Below, piece by piece: positions 1 to 13,015 of a stretch of 64,000 nucleotides of DNA. Origin of the DNA: Morella rubra (lineage: Eukaryota; Streptophyta; Magnoliopsida; Fagales; Myricaceae); contig CM025851.1 of assembly GCA_003952965.2 (NCBI GenBank), positions 12,225,048 to 12,289,047 of the forward strand, in the 5' to 3' direction. The notes under the pieces are model-generated. The model saw only the letters and a program-made list of their open reading frames with translations, made no database searches and had not been told where the DNA came from. Both the position numbers and the translations under genes were made by a program. Each line of letters opens with the position of its first letter. Within the stretch, counting starts at the first letter, position 1.

Positions 1-1175
1 TGCCCAATTAGGTTTGGAGGGTTGGGTATTAGGCAGTCGACCACTTTCAATAAGGCTCTGCTTGGGAAGTGGTTGTGGCGCTTTGCTATTGAACGTGGTA
101 GTTTGTGGAGGATTGTTGTTGCAGAGTAATATGGGTGTGAAGGGGGTGGGTGGAGGACTCTTCAGAGGAGAGATTCCTATGGTGTTAGTCTTTGGAGGTA
201 TATCAGCAAAGGGTGGGATATTTTCAACTAGTACATCCGGTTTGTGGTTGGTTGTGGCCGGTTTTTGTGTGACCTTTGTGCAGGGAGAGACCTTTGAGGT
301 TAGCTTTTCCGACTCTCTTTGCCATTGCAAGAGATAAGGATGCTATGGTGGCTGATTATTGAGGGGGGAATTTTGGCTCAGGGGTTTGGAATGTCCAGTT
401 TGTTCAGGCTGCGAACGATTGGGAATTGGAGGTTTTTTTCGACTTTCTTCTCTTTTCTTTATGCTAAGGTCTTGAGGAGTGGGGCTGAAGATAGGATGTG
501 TTGGATGGTTTCCAAATCTGGCAAGTTCTCGGTGAAGTCGATATATGAGCTTCTTTCTTGCAGCCCACATATTTCTTTCCCGTGGAGGCAGATTTGGAGG
601 TCTTTTATCTCTATGAGAGTCTCCTTCTTTGTGTGGGAGGTTGCCCATGGGAGAGTTTTAACCATTGATAATCTTAGGAGGAGGGGGCTCTGTTTACTGG
701 ATTGGTGTTACCTTTGTAGACGTTGTGGGGAATCCGTTGATCATCTCTTTCTTCATTGCGAGGTTGCCAGCGACCTTTGGTCTCATGTGTTCACCATCAC
801 AGATTACTGTTAGGTTATGCCTTCTAGGTGATTGATGTGTTGTATTGTTGGAAGAGGAAGTTTGACAATCTTTTTGCTGTGACTGTGTGGAAGATGATCC
901 CTTTGTGCATTTGGTGGATTATTTGGAGGGAGAGGAACGGATAGATGCTTGAGAACACTTTTACGTCTCTTGAGGGGTTGAGGGGCAAGCTGACAAGTTT
1001 GCTTTTTTTATGGGCCAATGCTGTGTTAGGTTATCCTTTTTCTAAATTTTCTGATTTCATTAGTTTTGTAGCTTGCTTGGTTTAGGTTTTCAGTATAGAT
1101 CTTTGTACTGTTACCTTTTTTGGTTTTTTAATAAAGCTTTCCTTACTTATAAAAAAAAAAAGAAAAAAAAAAGAG
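1..1175 (+). mobile_element. 3' end of a LINE (non-LTR retrotransposon)
   Basis: The plus strand encodes, in broken frames, the C-terminal part of a plant LINE reverse transcriptase ORF. Positions about 480-800 carry a zf-RVT-type region: GKFSVKSIYELL, then WRQIW and FFVWEVAHGRVLT, then a Cys/His cluster CYLCRRCGESVDHLFLHC. Frame changes near 320 and 813 show it is dead. The element ends in ACTTAT followed by an A-rich tail at about 1143-1173, which fixes its 3' end and orientation. The 5' part lies outside the window. The same terminal ACTTAT(C)AAAA motif appears at 2962, so this LINE family has been active nearby. The tail ends about 260 bp before the ATG of the Agenet gene. Confidence 0.85.
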
Positions 1176-1437
1176 ATTACCATGGCATTTGTTTGTTGGT
1201 TTTTGTGGGGAGATGGTTGCTTCCTTTATCTGTTATTTTTCTTTCTTTCTTTTTTTGTGTGCTTCCTTTCTCGGAAATTCATTACCTATGTTCCAGAAAT
1301 AACAGAACTGTTATCTTAGGAACTTTAACTAGGATTTGATGTAACTATTAAATGTCTGTTGGCTTGTATCACTAACTCCATATTTCGTTCTCAGTGATTG
1401 CTTTAAGTTGGAAGTGGTCATGTTACAGCATTAATGG

Positions 1438-4400
1438 ATGATGAAGAACATTGATCTACCTTTTGAAGTTGGCCAAATGGCAGAGTCGAGAACATTTATG
1501 TCAGGCTTTCGTGGTGCATGGTTTCAATGCAAGGTATCCCTCAGTTCTTCCAGGTTTATCATTTTTTCTCTACTGATTGTTTCTAATGCTGCCGTAGCAC
1601 TCATTGATGATAACATTAATTTGCTCTATTTTATTCAAGTCCTACCTTTGCAATTTTGCGACCATGATTCGTTGTTTGTGGCTAGCGTGACTTAGGAAAG
1701 GCATAAAAGAAGTAATGCAACTGCACGCGATTAAGACAATGAATGAATTTGCTACCAGTTTTCACTTTCCTTTTCACTTAAGAGCTTATCCCCCACTAGA
1801 ATATGATCTTTTCCAGTCCTGCACTTGTTGTCTGGACATGTCCACAAAATTAGATTGTAGTAAAAAGAATCACCCAAAGATTCAGAGAAACACAGCTAAT
1901 TACACTGTTGTTGCAACCATAATTTGATGAAAAGTTGTCTCTTCATTATTTAATTGGATAATGTCTTGAAATTCAATAAACACCTGCAAATTGCAAAATT
2001 TAGCTCTCCATATCATTGGCTCAAACGAAAAAAGAGGGAAAGACCATCCATTTTAATAGCTGAAACATCGAAGTAGGGTGGAGATCATGTTTGACTACAA
2101 GAAAAATTGTGGAAGGTGGAGAAGGGTTGCTAACATTAAGTCAACCCTCCATACCATACCCATTGCCAAAGCTCATCTTTACCTCTCATTCATTTGCAAG
2201 GAGAAAGCCTAATCCCATATCTGCTGCCATATTATGCCTAAACTCTTCCTGCCTTGTTTAAATTACAGTACAATGACCCCCCTATTGCTTATAAGAAACC
2301 TGAATGCAGATGCTTCTGTAATATCCCGACTAAGTATGGTTATTTGTTAAGGTGCTCTTTCAATGCTGTATTATATTGATGGCACATATGCATTCATCGT
2401 TAAGTCGCTTGCTTTATCCTCTGGGTTTGAGGCTTGATGACTTCACTTAATCACCTGTATTTCTTGTAAGACATGAAGCAATTTTCGATGTTGAGGGTGT
2501 TGAAGTTGGGGTGGAGGTAAGGAATTGGAGGATAGGGTGCAGGTGAGAAGGCTATGGAGCTTCCCGTTGCCAAGGGCGAATGAGGGCTATTACAATTTAG
2601 TGTTTGTGTGAGAGAGAGAGAGAGGATCTTTATTGGCAACTTCAATGCCAGCACTATCCTTTTTTTTGCGAAGTGTTAAGATTGAAGTGAGTGGGTTACC
2701 TTTGCGATTGAGAGACTCAGGCTGATGGATGGAGATGTGATTGACATGCTTTTTAGGAATGTTGAACCACAGAGACACTATTCGAGGAGGAGGGAGGAGT
2801 GGAGATTGAAGACTCGAAGGTTTCCCCATGAATAGACTAAGGGTAGTCTGGAATGTTGAACAAGATGCTGATGGATATGGGCTATGGAGCTTCAGATTAA
2901 CAGGTGCCACTTACCTTTGTTTTTCTAGTAAATAGGATTTCAAAATTTTAAACAAAACTTTACTTATCAAAAAAATAAAAAATTTTAAACAGAACTTTGC
3001 AAAGTTTCGCGTGACGCTTGACAAAGGTATGGTTAGGTCATGAGGACAGAGGGATCAGATTGAACAAGACCTGAAGGGTGCAGAATTGATCAGATTGCAT
3101 CTCGAAAGATCAAATGGATGAATAAAAACCCAAACTCATAGTGTCCACTTTGTAGTTAACCAAGTTTTTGTATATGTGCAACTTGGAGCATGTTTGTCTA
3201 TCTACAACTTTAGTGCGCAGTCAAGCAAGTTTTGCATTGTTTGCTCCTCCTCTCTTTGATATACCTACAAGAAAAGCTATCGGCTTTCAAGGACGACATG
3301 ACCTAGAATGTTGACGAGAAATTGGTGAGTGGTTTAAGGTTGTCAACCACCAAAGGACTTGTCAAATAATGCAACTTTTGATTCCTAGGATTGCGTGCAA
3401 TGTAGTTTTTTATTCTAATAGGTAGGTGAGGATTTTGTTTACATCTATGTATGCTGGATATTATTTGTCTGAGTTGTTTGATTTTTCATATATATGTCGT
3501 GTCGTATGTTTCATCAATTAAATACCCTTATTGTTGTTAGTGGAGCCTTTGATAATCTTCTTATATTACAAGATACCTTGCTGAATAGAGTACTTTGGAT
3601 GTAGCATAGAACTCCTTTTACCGCCTGCTGGGTCCAAAGTGTCCCTTATTCTGTATTATGGACCATTTGAGCTGCAATCGTCTAGCACATGGGGTGATGC
3701 CGGTATTGCAGTTTTAGCCCGAGACTAGGAAAAACCTAGTGTATAGCCAGCCCGCATGGATGCCGGGGTTGTTGAGCATGGTGGAATGTTATGGACCAAA
3801 TGGTATTAGAGCCTACACCATGTCTTCCAGTTGCAATTTTGTGGTGCATGTGGTGACGCTGATATGACAGTGTTAGCCCAGGACTAGGAAGGCCTAGTGT
3901 ATAGTCAGCTTGTGTGGGCGCTAGGGTTGTAGAGCGTGGTGGAATATTATGGATCATTTGGAGTATGAGATGCCAATATGGGGTTATATGCCTTGGGCTC
4001 CCTTCCCTCTTGAGCTAGCTTTTGGGGTGAGTTCTCCTAAGGCATATAACATTTTGCTTATGAATAATGTTTTGTTTAATGATGATATTTTATATTCAAG
4101 TTGAGAGTGAAGCTTCTTCTCTTGCTGAAGTTATTCCCTTTGTGTTGCTTTTTTTTTTTAAATCTCATGCAATTCAATATTCTCTGGGCTTTCCATCAGA
4201 TAAAGGAGATTGGGTACAGAAAAGGTCAGATGGGGCATGCCTTAGAATATGTTGATTTCCCAGATGAGAGTGAGTATCCTACTTGGCTCTATGTGACTCA
4301 GTATATTGGTGGATTATATAATTAATCTTCACAAGGTTTTGTATTTTTCAATTTTAGACTCATGAAATTTGTATTATTATGTTCTATTTTCATCTTAGAC

Positions 4401-7259
4401 TTCAACTATTGGCCTTTACAGAAAGTGGTTTTAGATCTCAAAAAGTGATTCGAGAAAGAGCGTCAAATTTGCAATTCCATAAGGAGTGGTTTTTGTCCAA
4501 TAAAAGGAGAAACACTTTTCACTATATGTTACCAGATACTCATTGGACACTTAGGCTGGTAGGCTCCCTCCTGAAAATACTTTTTGCAGGTAAAAAATGG
4601 AAACAAATACCTACTTAATATTTCTGTAATTAAGATTAGTTGCAGCTATAAACAAATGGTTATATATTGACCTTGGTGATCTAATATTGTGTTTTTAAAC
4701 AGGTGATGAATAAGAAAGTCAAACAAATAGATTAACTCCTTGGTAGCTCTCTTGATATACAAGGGCTGGCATTGAGCATTAGTAGGTGCAGGATTTTTTG
4801 TTTGTATAAATGATTGTGGAAAATCTACCAAACGTATTTTGTTTCAGAATAACCAATTCTAAAAGCACATCCATTGGATCAAATTCTATACTTGTGCATT
4901 TGTTTGCAAGAATAGTATCATTCTTCAGTTTTACTTCTTTTGCAGAAATAGAATGGATACAGTTGCATCAAAAGCGGAGTAAGTCAAAGGTGAGAAAATG
5001 GCAATTGATGGTTCGTCCTCACTTTCCACCTATCTATCACGAGAGTCAAATGCCTGATGTCAATACAATCTCAGAAGTGGTAGTAATTGTATGTGATGCT
5101 TGGAAAGTGGGGAATATGGTGGATTGGTGGGCTGATGGTTGCTATTGGTCTGCAAGAGTGACTGAACTGTTGGGAGATGAGAAGCTTATGGTAGTATTTC
5201 TGTGCCTATGGATTTAGATCCTCTATTTGATTTGAATGCTGAATTCTTGCTTCATATATTTAATTTCATGGCCAAATATGAGATGGTTTGTGCATTTTTG
5301 TTTTTATTTTACGCTTTTAATCATATTACCCTTTTATGTATACTCCAGTTTCTTTATTGTTTGGTTTTTCTGAAAAATGCGTTAGATGCAATAGTCTTTT
5401 ATCTTCATACATTTAGTCTAATCAATCGATAACTTCTTTAGCTACCTTGACACTAGTAATTTGCTTTCAGCTTCTATCATCAGTAGCTGAGTCCTATACA
5501 TGTTTAATGCGACCATTAGCTAATTGATTTCTTTAAAAGCAAATATTAGCATCTTATCAGGTCCATGGAGAATTTGGTTTTAATGATGAGGAATCTCTTT
5601 GGTTTCATTCACGCACAACAGTTTTGGAAAATAGTCACTAGAGCATGGACTAAATCGAGGATCTTGTTGTTTATCCTAGACAAGAAACAGTGTGTTTTGT
5701 TCTCTGCAAATGCGTAGGCTTTGAAGCAGTTTTTAGAAAAAAATTTCCCTAGATGTATCTTTGCCCTAATTTTGGTCACTGATAACTAAAATTATTTCCA
5801 CAATCAGCTTTAAGAATTTAAAATTTCTCAAAGGAACATTGTCTTCTTTCTTCTGTGACTCATATAAGTTTCAAAGCCAATTCTGACAAATAAGTACTTT
5901 TTCTTTTTCTTTTGCTTATTCTGATTGTTTTGTTACTTTTTTAGATTGAGTTGTTACCTCCTCCTCTGGGTGAAGGATCATCATATGAGGCCTCGTCCAA
6001 GGACCTACGACCGTCATTAGATTGGACACCAGAAAATGGTTGGACAGTGCCAATTCCTGTGGTAGTTTTCTTGTACTCTTGTATTTGTCGCTTGCTCTAT
6101 GCTACTGTTTGATATCTCCTTCATGTTCCTCCTACTTGCTAGAATTTACCGACCGTTAGAACTTCCTTTGTTGTACTGCATCTGGAAGAGCTGCATGGGT
6201 ATCTAATCTCTCATGTCTGTGACCACTGTCGGAAATATCGACTTTCATGTACTCTCTCTACAAGTAAATAAGCGCTGCAATAGATGCTGGAATTGAACTT
6301 TTTCAGGTTTAGGAGCACTTTCAGTCTACACTTCTTTCTGTGGAGTTAGCGGATGTTGGGGGATGGCCACTGCTTCCATCTACCATCTAATTTATTCCAA
6401 TCATAAAACTCAAATTGAAGAAAACAAATAGATCAATATAGGGACTCCGTAATTATTCTTTGCTCCTGTCATTCCATATCTTTTGGAGGGATATATATCC
6501 TATATCACCGTTGATTGTTTTCGAGCTTATGATAGCCATTTTAATTTTGTATTTGAGGTAGCGTCTCTTTGATATATCATCCTTGTTCTGAACTTATTCT
6601 GCATGAGCTTTATCAGAGGATCAAAACTGAGAATTCTTGGGGTTGTCTTATGCCATCACGGATAAAAATTATACGTGCTTCTTGTGCTCTGATTGCAGTT
6701 TACTTATACCCTATGCATTTATTACTATATATCCTGTAATATTCGTGTTTCCTAAGCTGTGTATTACTTCAATTCCTTTTTTTTCTTTAGTGGGCATGGA
6801 TGGCTTCTATTTTGAGATCATTAAATAACGACTCATGATAAACTCCAGTCTGATGAAACTTAACTTAATTGACATCAATTATGCCACCCATATGCCTCAA
6901 AATCTTTTGTTTTGTTGCATGTTCTGATGTACCTTATGCCTTGTGTTTAAAAATGGGTTTTATATCTTGTAGGAATTTTTTTGTGTGGATCACTTATGTT
7001 TGCAATGCCTGGTGATTGCAGGGAAATGGAAGTGGTTGTCCCTGTGCTTGGCTCATTAAGCCCTTCAATCAAGGTAAGGAGTCTGCTGTTGGCGAACTCA
7101 CTGAATTAAATATAAGGTGTGAGAGTTACCAAGCAAACCCCGAAATTATCAGTTTTATATCTGTCGGCATCTCAACTCAATTTCTTCAAACACACACACA
7201 CACACACACATATATACATATTGATTTCAAACTATTCCAGTTTACGCTATTAACTTCAT

Positions 7260-7291
<32 letters not shown>

Positions 7292-10200
7292 AACTATTGA
7301 TTCTTGTGAAGATATAAGTGCATGTCATCGCACGATATTAGTAGATTACTCAAGCTTGCAAATTATCTTTTCCCCCAACTAGGAGTTTCATGGATAAATA
7401 GGTCATTGTACATTCTTACATTTCCAAATCTAAAGATAAAACCGGGGGTTCCTCTGCCTTCCATCCTATTCCCTTGCCTCTCTCTCGAGAAGAGCAGTGA
7501 TCTCAGCAATCCCCTGATTGAACTCCTCGACCTGCTCATGGTGCTGCACTCATCAAGGCAAAGACATCATTGTTTTCCAAGACAAGTTCTGCCACAAAAT
7601 TTTAACACCTACTTAAACTGTGCCTTGCCTTCTATGTAGTGGCCAACTAATTAGCATCATCTAAGTTCTCAATGCTTTGCCTTGATTGAGTATGTTTACC
7701 TCGTGTATAAGTTCATGGATGTTGAAAACAGCAGCAGTTGATTGGAAATCCTCGGGACCTGAACTTAATGGTGCTTTCCACTTGGAAAGTTGTAATGCAA
7801 ATTGTCACAGCTCTGCATGCAGACTAGATTATTTTAACAATCAGTTGATGTAGCAGTAAAAAATCTGGACATGCATGCATTTGGGGTTGTAATTTGGAGC
7901 TTTTGTTTAGAAGTCTTGGTTGAGGAGCTTTAGGGACGCTGTACCAGATGAGGCTGATGTTGATGAGAAAGAAGGACGAATGGAGCTGTTAAATATGTGA
8001 ACAGGTCAGACAGTCAGGCCTGAGGGGAGTGGTTTTGCAAGGGTTTTATCATGGTGTGGTTTGTGATGGTTGATCAGCTTGTCTTAGGGGCACTGGTCAT
8101 GAACCAACGGGCTGGTCGAACTCTCAAGGCCACATTATAACTCTCCATGGTGGGGTTTATGTCCAAGTTGGTTTTTCTCCAACCCCATTAAATCCTTAAT
8201 GCCTGGCCGGTTAAACAAAAGGTCCGACAAAATATAATTTAAATCTTAGAATTGATAATTGAACAGTGAATTCTAATATGTAAACTAGCAAATATAGTTG
8301 GTGACATAGGGCATGTTTGTTTTGATGAAAATTTTAGAATTTGAATCCAACCCTCTAAAATTACAATCCCAACATTACTTCTACACATACCAATACAACT
8401 CAACATTATCTTTTTTACAAACATCAATACTACTCAACAACTTTACACAAATACCAATAAAACTCCAACATCACCTAAATATTCACACCATACTTAACAA
8501 AACAAACATGCCCATAAATTTTGTTTGTCATTGAAACCGTATTGAAAGCAGGTTGGCAGGGCAAGACATGTATCTAGACTTAACCTGTTATGCAATTCCA
8601 TGGAATCCAACTCTCTTGCCAAACCTGTCAATTCTGGTTCTTTGGCCTGGTTTTCACTGGAGTGATTGCTTTGTACAGTAAAAAGGGGAAATGTTTACTT
8701 GATATCATCACAGGGGCAAAAATAAGCCCTTTTGAGGTAATAGGTATAGGAAAATGCATGGTTTTTTGTTTTCGGGAGTTGTAGAAATCATGTTTTTCTC
8801 CGAAAACGAAGATCATATAAAGATATTTTGTTGGAAGAATATATGGCGAAATACGCTGCCTTTTGGTGTACAAGATCCAGTGCTTGTATTTCTAGGAGCT
8901 TAAGCTAGTATCGGGGACTTTTTTATTCTTCTTCTCTCTCTGCTCTGCTAAGCACAATTTGAATGTAGGCCATGGTTTCAATTTGAATTTTCTCCCTAAA
9001 ATATTCCCAGTAAAATATTTTTGTTTTATTTCTTCAGATGTCTGTGGGTTGTTAATTGGCATGAGTTCCGTGAATAGTTCATTAAGGAAAGGACTTTTAA
9101 TGCAGACATTGGTACTCTCTGTATATAAATTTTCTTTCTTCCGACATTTCAGGCTCAATGCTACTCTAAAATCTTGCTAGTTGCTCCCAAGAAACGTTCT
9201 CCAAAAAATGGCATTCTGGACAGCTTTTTTCTTTGTTTTCCTCAATTTGAAGAATTTATTTCTCATGTTTTGAAAATTCCTACCAAACAGATGGTAGCAT
9301 TAAAGGTTTCCAAAAATGTTATCACCTTTCCCTTGATTTTTGGTGGTGGAAAAACAGGCGCAATTTTTCTAACAATTGATGTACTGAAATTGTACAACCA
9401 TGTTGTTCAAATTCTTGCTTAACCTAAGGTCGATGTCACTTATGGTTAATGTGAGCTTTTTTGTATTCTCTTCCCAAATAATGTCTTGCTTTTCCTTTTG
9501 GACATCCCACTTTACAGGATTAGAACACTTTGTTGTGTTTCTAAACTAGACCCATCTTTTTTAAGCTAGTACTAAGATTCCCATTCAGAGTTGTGCTCAC
9601 TTCTCTTCTAAAGTAAAGGGGAGGCAATTCAAAATGATTATTTAGCTTTTTCACATTTTGTTAAAAGATAATGCCATCTAGAATCAGAAAACTTGTTTTT
9701 GGACAAAGTACAACAGTTGTCTTGTAGTGACCTGATATGAATTCTGTTTAACTGGTCTTAGTAGTAGATGATTAGTTACTTTAATCATGTTAGGATTTAC
9801 CCCTCTTCAGTTATTAACTGCTATAATGCTTCTTTTTGGTTTGATGGGTAACTTTTTGTTAATTTGGATTTGTTTGGCATTGGATGGAATCAGGGGACCT
9901 GATGGTCCACATAGATGACAAAGGAAGTAAGGGAGTTGAGGCTGCTGCTAGAGCATCGCTTGAGTGCAGTGTTTCTCTTTCTTCTCATATTTCTGCAAGC
10001 TCATTAAAATCCCCAGATGGATTAGAACGAATGACAAAGCGTCCTTTGAGTGTTATAGCATCTAAGGAGATACAGACATCAGGAACAAATTTGGAGTTAG
10101 ATACGGGAACAAATGGTATTGGAAAAACTAGTTGCTCAGATAGTGTTTCAAGTTCACAGATTAGAGATGCATCAGCTGATATGGTGGGAACTACGGGCGG

Positions 10201-10432
10201 AAAGGGCAAAACCAATAACTCTGAGTCCTTGAAGAAGATGAAAGCCGATGGAAGCATTTCTTTGAATTCCATGTCTTCTGACACAGTAGAATCTGCAGTT
10301 GTGGACTTGGAGGAACTTGTGAACCGTATTAAACGGATTAGGGGTCTTTTGGAGTTTGGAAAACGTCTGCCAAATACTATGCAGAATCCTTGGAAATTTC
10401 TAGAACACCGGGCATCATCGTCTCCAAAATGA
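1438..10432 (+). CDS. Agenet (Tudor-like) domain protein, six exons
   Basis: Spliced model: 1438-1533, 4200-4269, 4946-5190, 5945-6061, 7022-7073, 9894-10432. Junction phases agree throughout, giving 372 aa and a TGA stop. Exon 1 starts MMKNIDLPFEVGQMAES and enters the first Agenet repeat (FRGAWFQCK, continuing as IKEIGYRKGQMGHALEY in exon 2, then VDFPDEKIEW across exons 2 and 3). Exon 3 holds a second Agenet-like unit (VGNMVDWWADGCYWSARVTE). Exons 4 and 5 carry the family segments SLDWTPENGWTVPIP and CPCAWLIKPFNQ. The C-terminus (VVDLEELVNRIKRIRGLLEF) is also family-typical. Agenet domains are Tudor-like and usually act in chromatin or RNA regulation in the nucleus; the specific partner is unknown. 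Intron 1 is 2.67 kb and intron 5 is 2.8 kb. An ATG at 1434 opens a six-codon out-of-frame uORF overlapping the start. The exon 3 donor (GTAGTA) is weak, so that boundary is least certain. Confidence 0.85.
2942..2998 (+). mobile_element. Minimal LINE tail with ~20-bp target-site duplication
   Basis: Two 20-bp direct repeats (2942-2961 and 2979-2998, one mismatch, beginning AAAATTTTAAAC) flank ACTTATCAAAAAAATAA. The insert is the same 3'-terminal motif that closes the LINE at 1-1175. It reads as an extreme 5'-truncated LINE insertion that left only the tail. Confidence 0.65.
3660..3960. repeat. Diverged tandem direct repeat, two copies of about 160 bp
   Basis: Two imperfect copies, about 3682-3800 and 3845-3962, share blocks such as TAGCCC(G/A)AGACTAGGAA, CCTAGTGTATAG(C/T)CAGC and GTGGAAT(G/A)TTATGGA(C/T)CA. 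They lie in intron 1 of the Agenet gene. No coding potential or terminal structure identifies an element. Confidence 0.7.
7190..7290. repeat. Paired CA/TA microsatellites in intron 5
   Basis: A (CA)n tract at 7190-7210 running into TATATACATA is followed at about 7260-7290 by a second (CA)n-(TA)n tract. The pair suggests a small local duplication inside intron 5 of the Agenet gene. Confidence 0.85.
8309..8513. mobile_element. MITE, 205 bp, PIF/Harbinger (Tourist)-like
   Basis: The terminal inverted repeats are GGGCATGTTTGTTTTG at the left and its near-perfect reverse complement (CAAACATGCCC) at the right. The interior is AT-rich and non-coding. A 3-bp ATA flanks both ends, in keeping with the 3-bp duplications of PIF/Harbinger elements, although ATA is not the usual TWA. 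It sits in intron 5 of the Agenet gene. Confidence 0.7.
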
Positions 10433-13010
10433 GCTCTCAATCCTATTGAAAGGGTAAGTTTACATTATGAAACTACTTTTAGCTCCTACATGAGGAAGTT
10501 TGATAATGTCTGTTTGTAACCTTGTTATATGCATCTAAATATGTCTCTTCTCTCAAGATTCTTTGATAAAGTGTCAAAGTTATAACACATGGTTAGTGCA
10601 TAGCAAACTACATAGGGAATCTTTTTGACAGGTAGTAAAGTGTTAGGCATATGCTTAAGCCAAAATCTTCATAGGTCATTGACCTGTGAAGATTTTGGCT
10701 TAAAATGACCTGTGAAGATTTTGGCTTAAGCATATGCCTAACACTTCACTACCTAGGAAAAAAAAGGTCCATCCAACTAATGAAAAACCATTTGGTTGTA
10801 TTACCTAGTTGTCTGTGCTCGCAAGAAATGGTGGAGGCTTTGAAAATTTTCGTAGAATTTTGTCCCCTGACGAGTTACAATCCCTTGATCACTTACACTA
10901 CTCGAACAATCTGCTTGCATTCCTCGATTGAAATGGAAGATTACTACTGAAATTGCATTTTACATGCAGAATAGCCTTGAAAAGACACGATCCCAAGTAG
11001 ATACCTGATATTGCTCCCTTGCTCTAGGTCTATCACAAGGGAGACAAAGATGAAGATTTACTTCATGCAGTATCAAACGCAAGTTACGAACATATAGAGA
11101 ACTTTTTAGGAGCATAAATATGATTTATCAATGAATTGTGGATTCTTGTCATCAAGAGAGGTGGAAAAAAAGGCAAAATGGGGAAACTAGGGAAGAAGAG
11201 ATTTGACATTAAGCCACTTCAACCCAGATATGGTGGATACAAATTTGTGTTCAATTTCAATTATCCTCTATTAAAGAATTGGAGCTGTTGGTGGGGTTGC
11301 ACCCATTCTCCCTTTTCTCATTCCCTTATTGCTGAGGTGGGGTTCAGCTTGTGAACAATGCATTAGAGGAGTTATGGAGTTTTTGCCACATACAGGTCAG
11401 GCTGAAAACCTAGGAAAGTTAAGGAAAGATGGAGAGAATCAACAATTACCCATGGGGTAGGGAGAGGCTTGCTTCTTCATAAGCTTACCCAGTTACCCCC
11501 ACCCGCAACCCTCAAGAAGAGAAAAGAAGAGGTTCTATGGCACTAGTGCTTTGCATTCTTTGAAGTTGAAATCTTCTAGTCACCTTTAAATGTAAGATGT
11601 CGGGTTCCCTATTACAGACCAGGGTCTGTTATCCTCCACCTTCTCTAGACAATTACATTTGAAATTGACAGGCAAAACTTTTCGCTGGAATGATAATTTC
11701 AAATTCTTTTGCTGGCTGCAATCAGCTTTTTGATATGCTTCCCCTAACCAACATATATAGGCGTAGTGAATTGATGCAGGACATTACTTTTGCATCAATT
11801 CGTGGAGCTCATAGAAATTTTTTCTAGTCTATTTGGTGAGACTTAAATGGAGCTTCATCTTTATCTGAAATTTCTGTCTATGTAATGTCACTTCTCCTGA
11901 TGACTGAAAATATACCCTTTAGCATCAAATCAGTGTTGGGGCTTGAAAAGTTTGCCCTGAGCTGTTTACTTCACCAATAGGCCCTCTGGTTTTTCAATAC
12001 AGAAGAGAACTAGTCTTGGGAGGTGTAATAACGTTTGATATGTACATTCTACTTTGAATTTTAGCGTTTTATATTGATGATGAAAGTAAGTACTCCCAAT
12101 TGGTTTTCTTCACTTGATATACTCTGATGCCAGGTTTTAATTGGATTGACATCAAACTGTCCCAAGTTTTACAACCAGTTTATCTACAGTCTATCTTCAC
12201 CACATTTTTTGAACGGAGTAAGTGTCTGTCTGAGTAACCTTTTTCTTCCTAATTTACCCTGTCTAAATGTCCTTTCATCACACAATAAGCATGTTTGTCT
12301 CTGATATGCTTACATTGTCCAGCAAACCGAGGGATGTTGCTTGCTAAAAGATGTGTATTGTTCTGGTATATCTGTCCAGTCGAGATGTCCGTTTTGATGA
12401 AGACTGAATTTGCACCAGAAACTTTTAATTGGCAAAGCCAATTAGTTTTGAAGGCTACAATTTTGTTTAGCATAATTAGGCACCATGTGGCTTCTCCATT
12501 GTCACCAACCGATGTCTCCCTGATATGTATACTGTAAGTAGTGAATTTTATTTCCAGTCATGGACTCCACTGATAAATTAGGTATTTCCAGTACTTCACC
12601 ATGATCTTGTAAAGCTTGGATTCCCATAGCATTGCAAGCTCTTGGTGCACTTTTGTCAACTCTAACAAATTTCCTCTGTACATTAATCATCATTTTTTGG
12701 GGAGAAAATTGCTCCATTGCATCAAATTATAGATAACCTCGTTTAGGAGCCACGTCGATGGAATTTAACTTTTCATTCAATAGCTTGGTAGAATTTCTCT
12801 TTTGCTCGATTATTTTATTTTATTTTCCTCTGTTAAGAATATCTAATTTCCTTATATTCTGGAGCGAATGAAAAAATTGGCTGGTTAGATCTCGATTTTA
12901 CCTCATCTATCCTGCTGCTCTTTGATGAGAGCACCATAAACACCTCAGGAAATTTTGAAGGCAGAACGAGACCGTTTGCGTGGATAATCGGAGAATGTGC
13001 GAAAATCCTT
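10433..13010. other. Intergenic region, no supported gene
   Basis: Apart from the foldback at 10631-10753, I see no coding region that fits a known family. The short open frames at 10705-10950, 11136-11354 and 12249-12717 have no recognisable domain, and frames on both strands overlap. The first part is probably the 3' UTR of the Agenet gene. Confidence 0.5.
10631..10753. repeat. Near-perfect 48-bp inverted repeat (hairpin)
   Basis: The left arm 10631-10678 (starting GGTAGTAAAGTGTTAGGC) pairs with the right arm 10706-10753 at 46 of 48 positions by eye. The 27-nt loop holds an extra partial copy of the right arm (10680-10702). No target-site duplication or transposase was seen. It lies about 200 bp after the Agenet stop codon and could fall in the 3' UTR. 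It could be a small foldback element or a young small-RNA precursor. Confidence 0.8.
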
Positions 13011-13015
13011 TTGAG

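Larger units (their letters stand above)
1534..4199 (+). other. Intron 1 of the Agenet gene, repeat-bearing
   Basis: This 2.67-kb intron has a GT donor and an AG acceptor and no convincing internal gene. It holds a 17-bp LINE tail insertion (2962-2978) and a degenerate direct repeat (about 3660-3960). Open minus-strand frames around 2450-2910 match no family I recognise and are short. Confidence 0.7.

Noticed and set aside
2451-2910. Minus-strand frames of 67 and 106 aa in Agenet intron 1
   Set aside because: No recognisable domain; they lie inside an intron and overlap one another in different frames.
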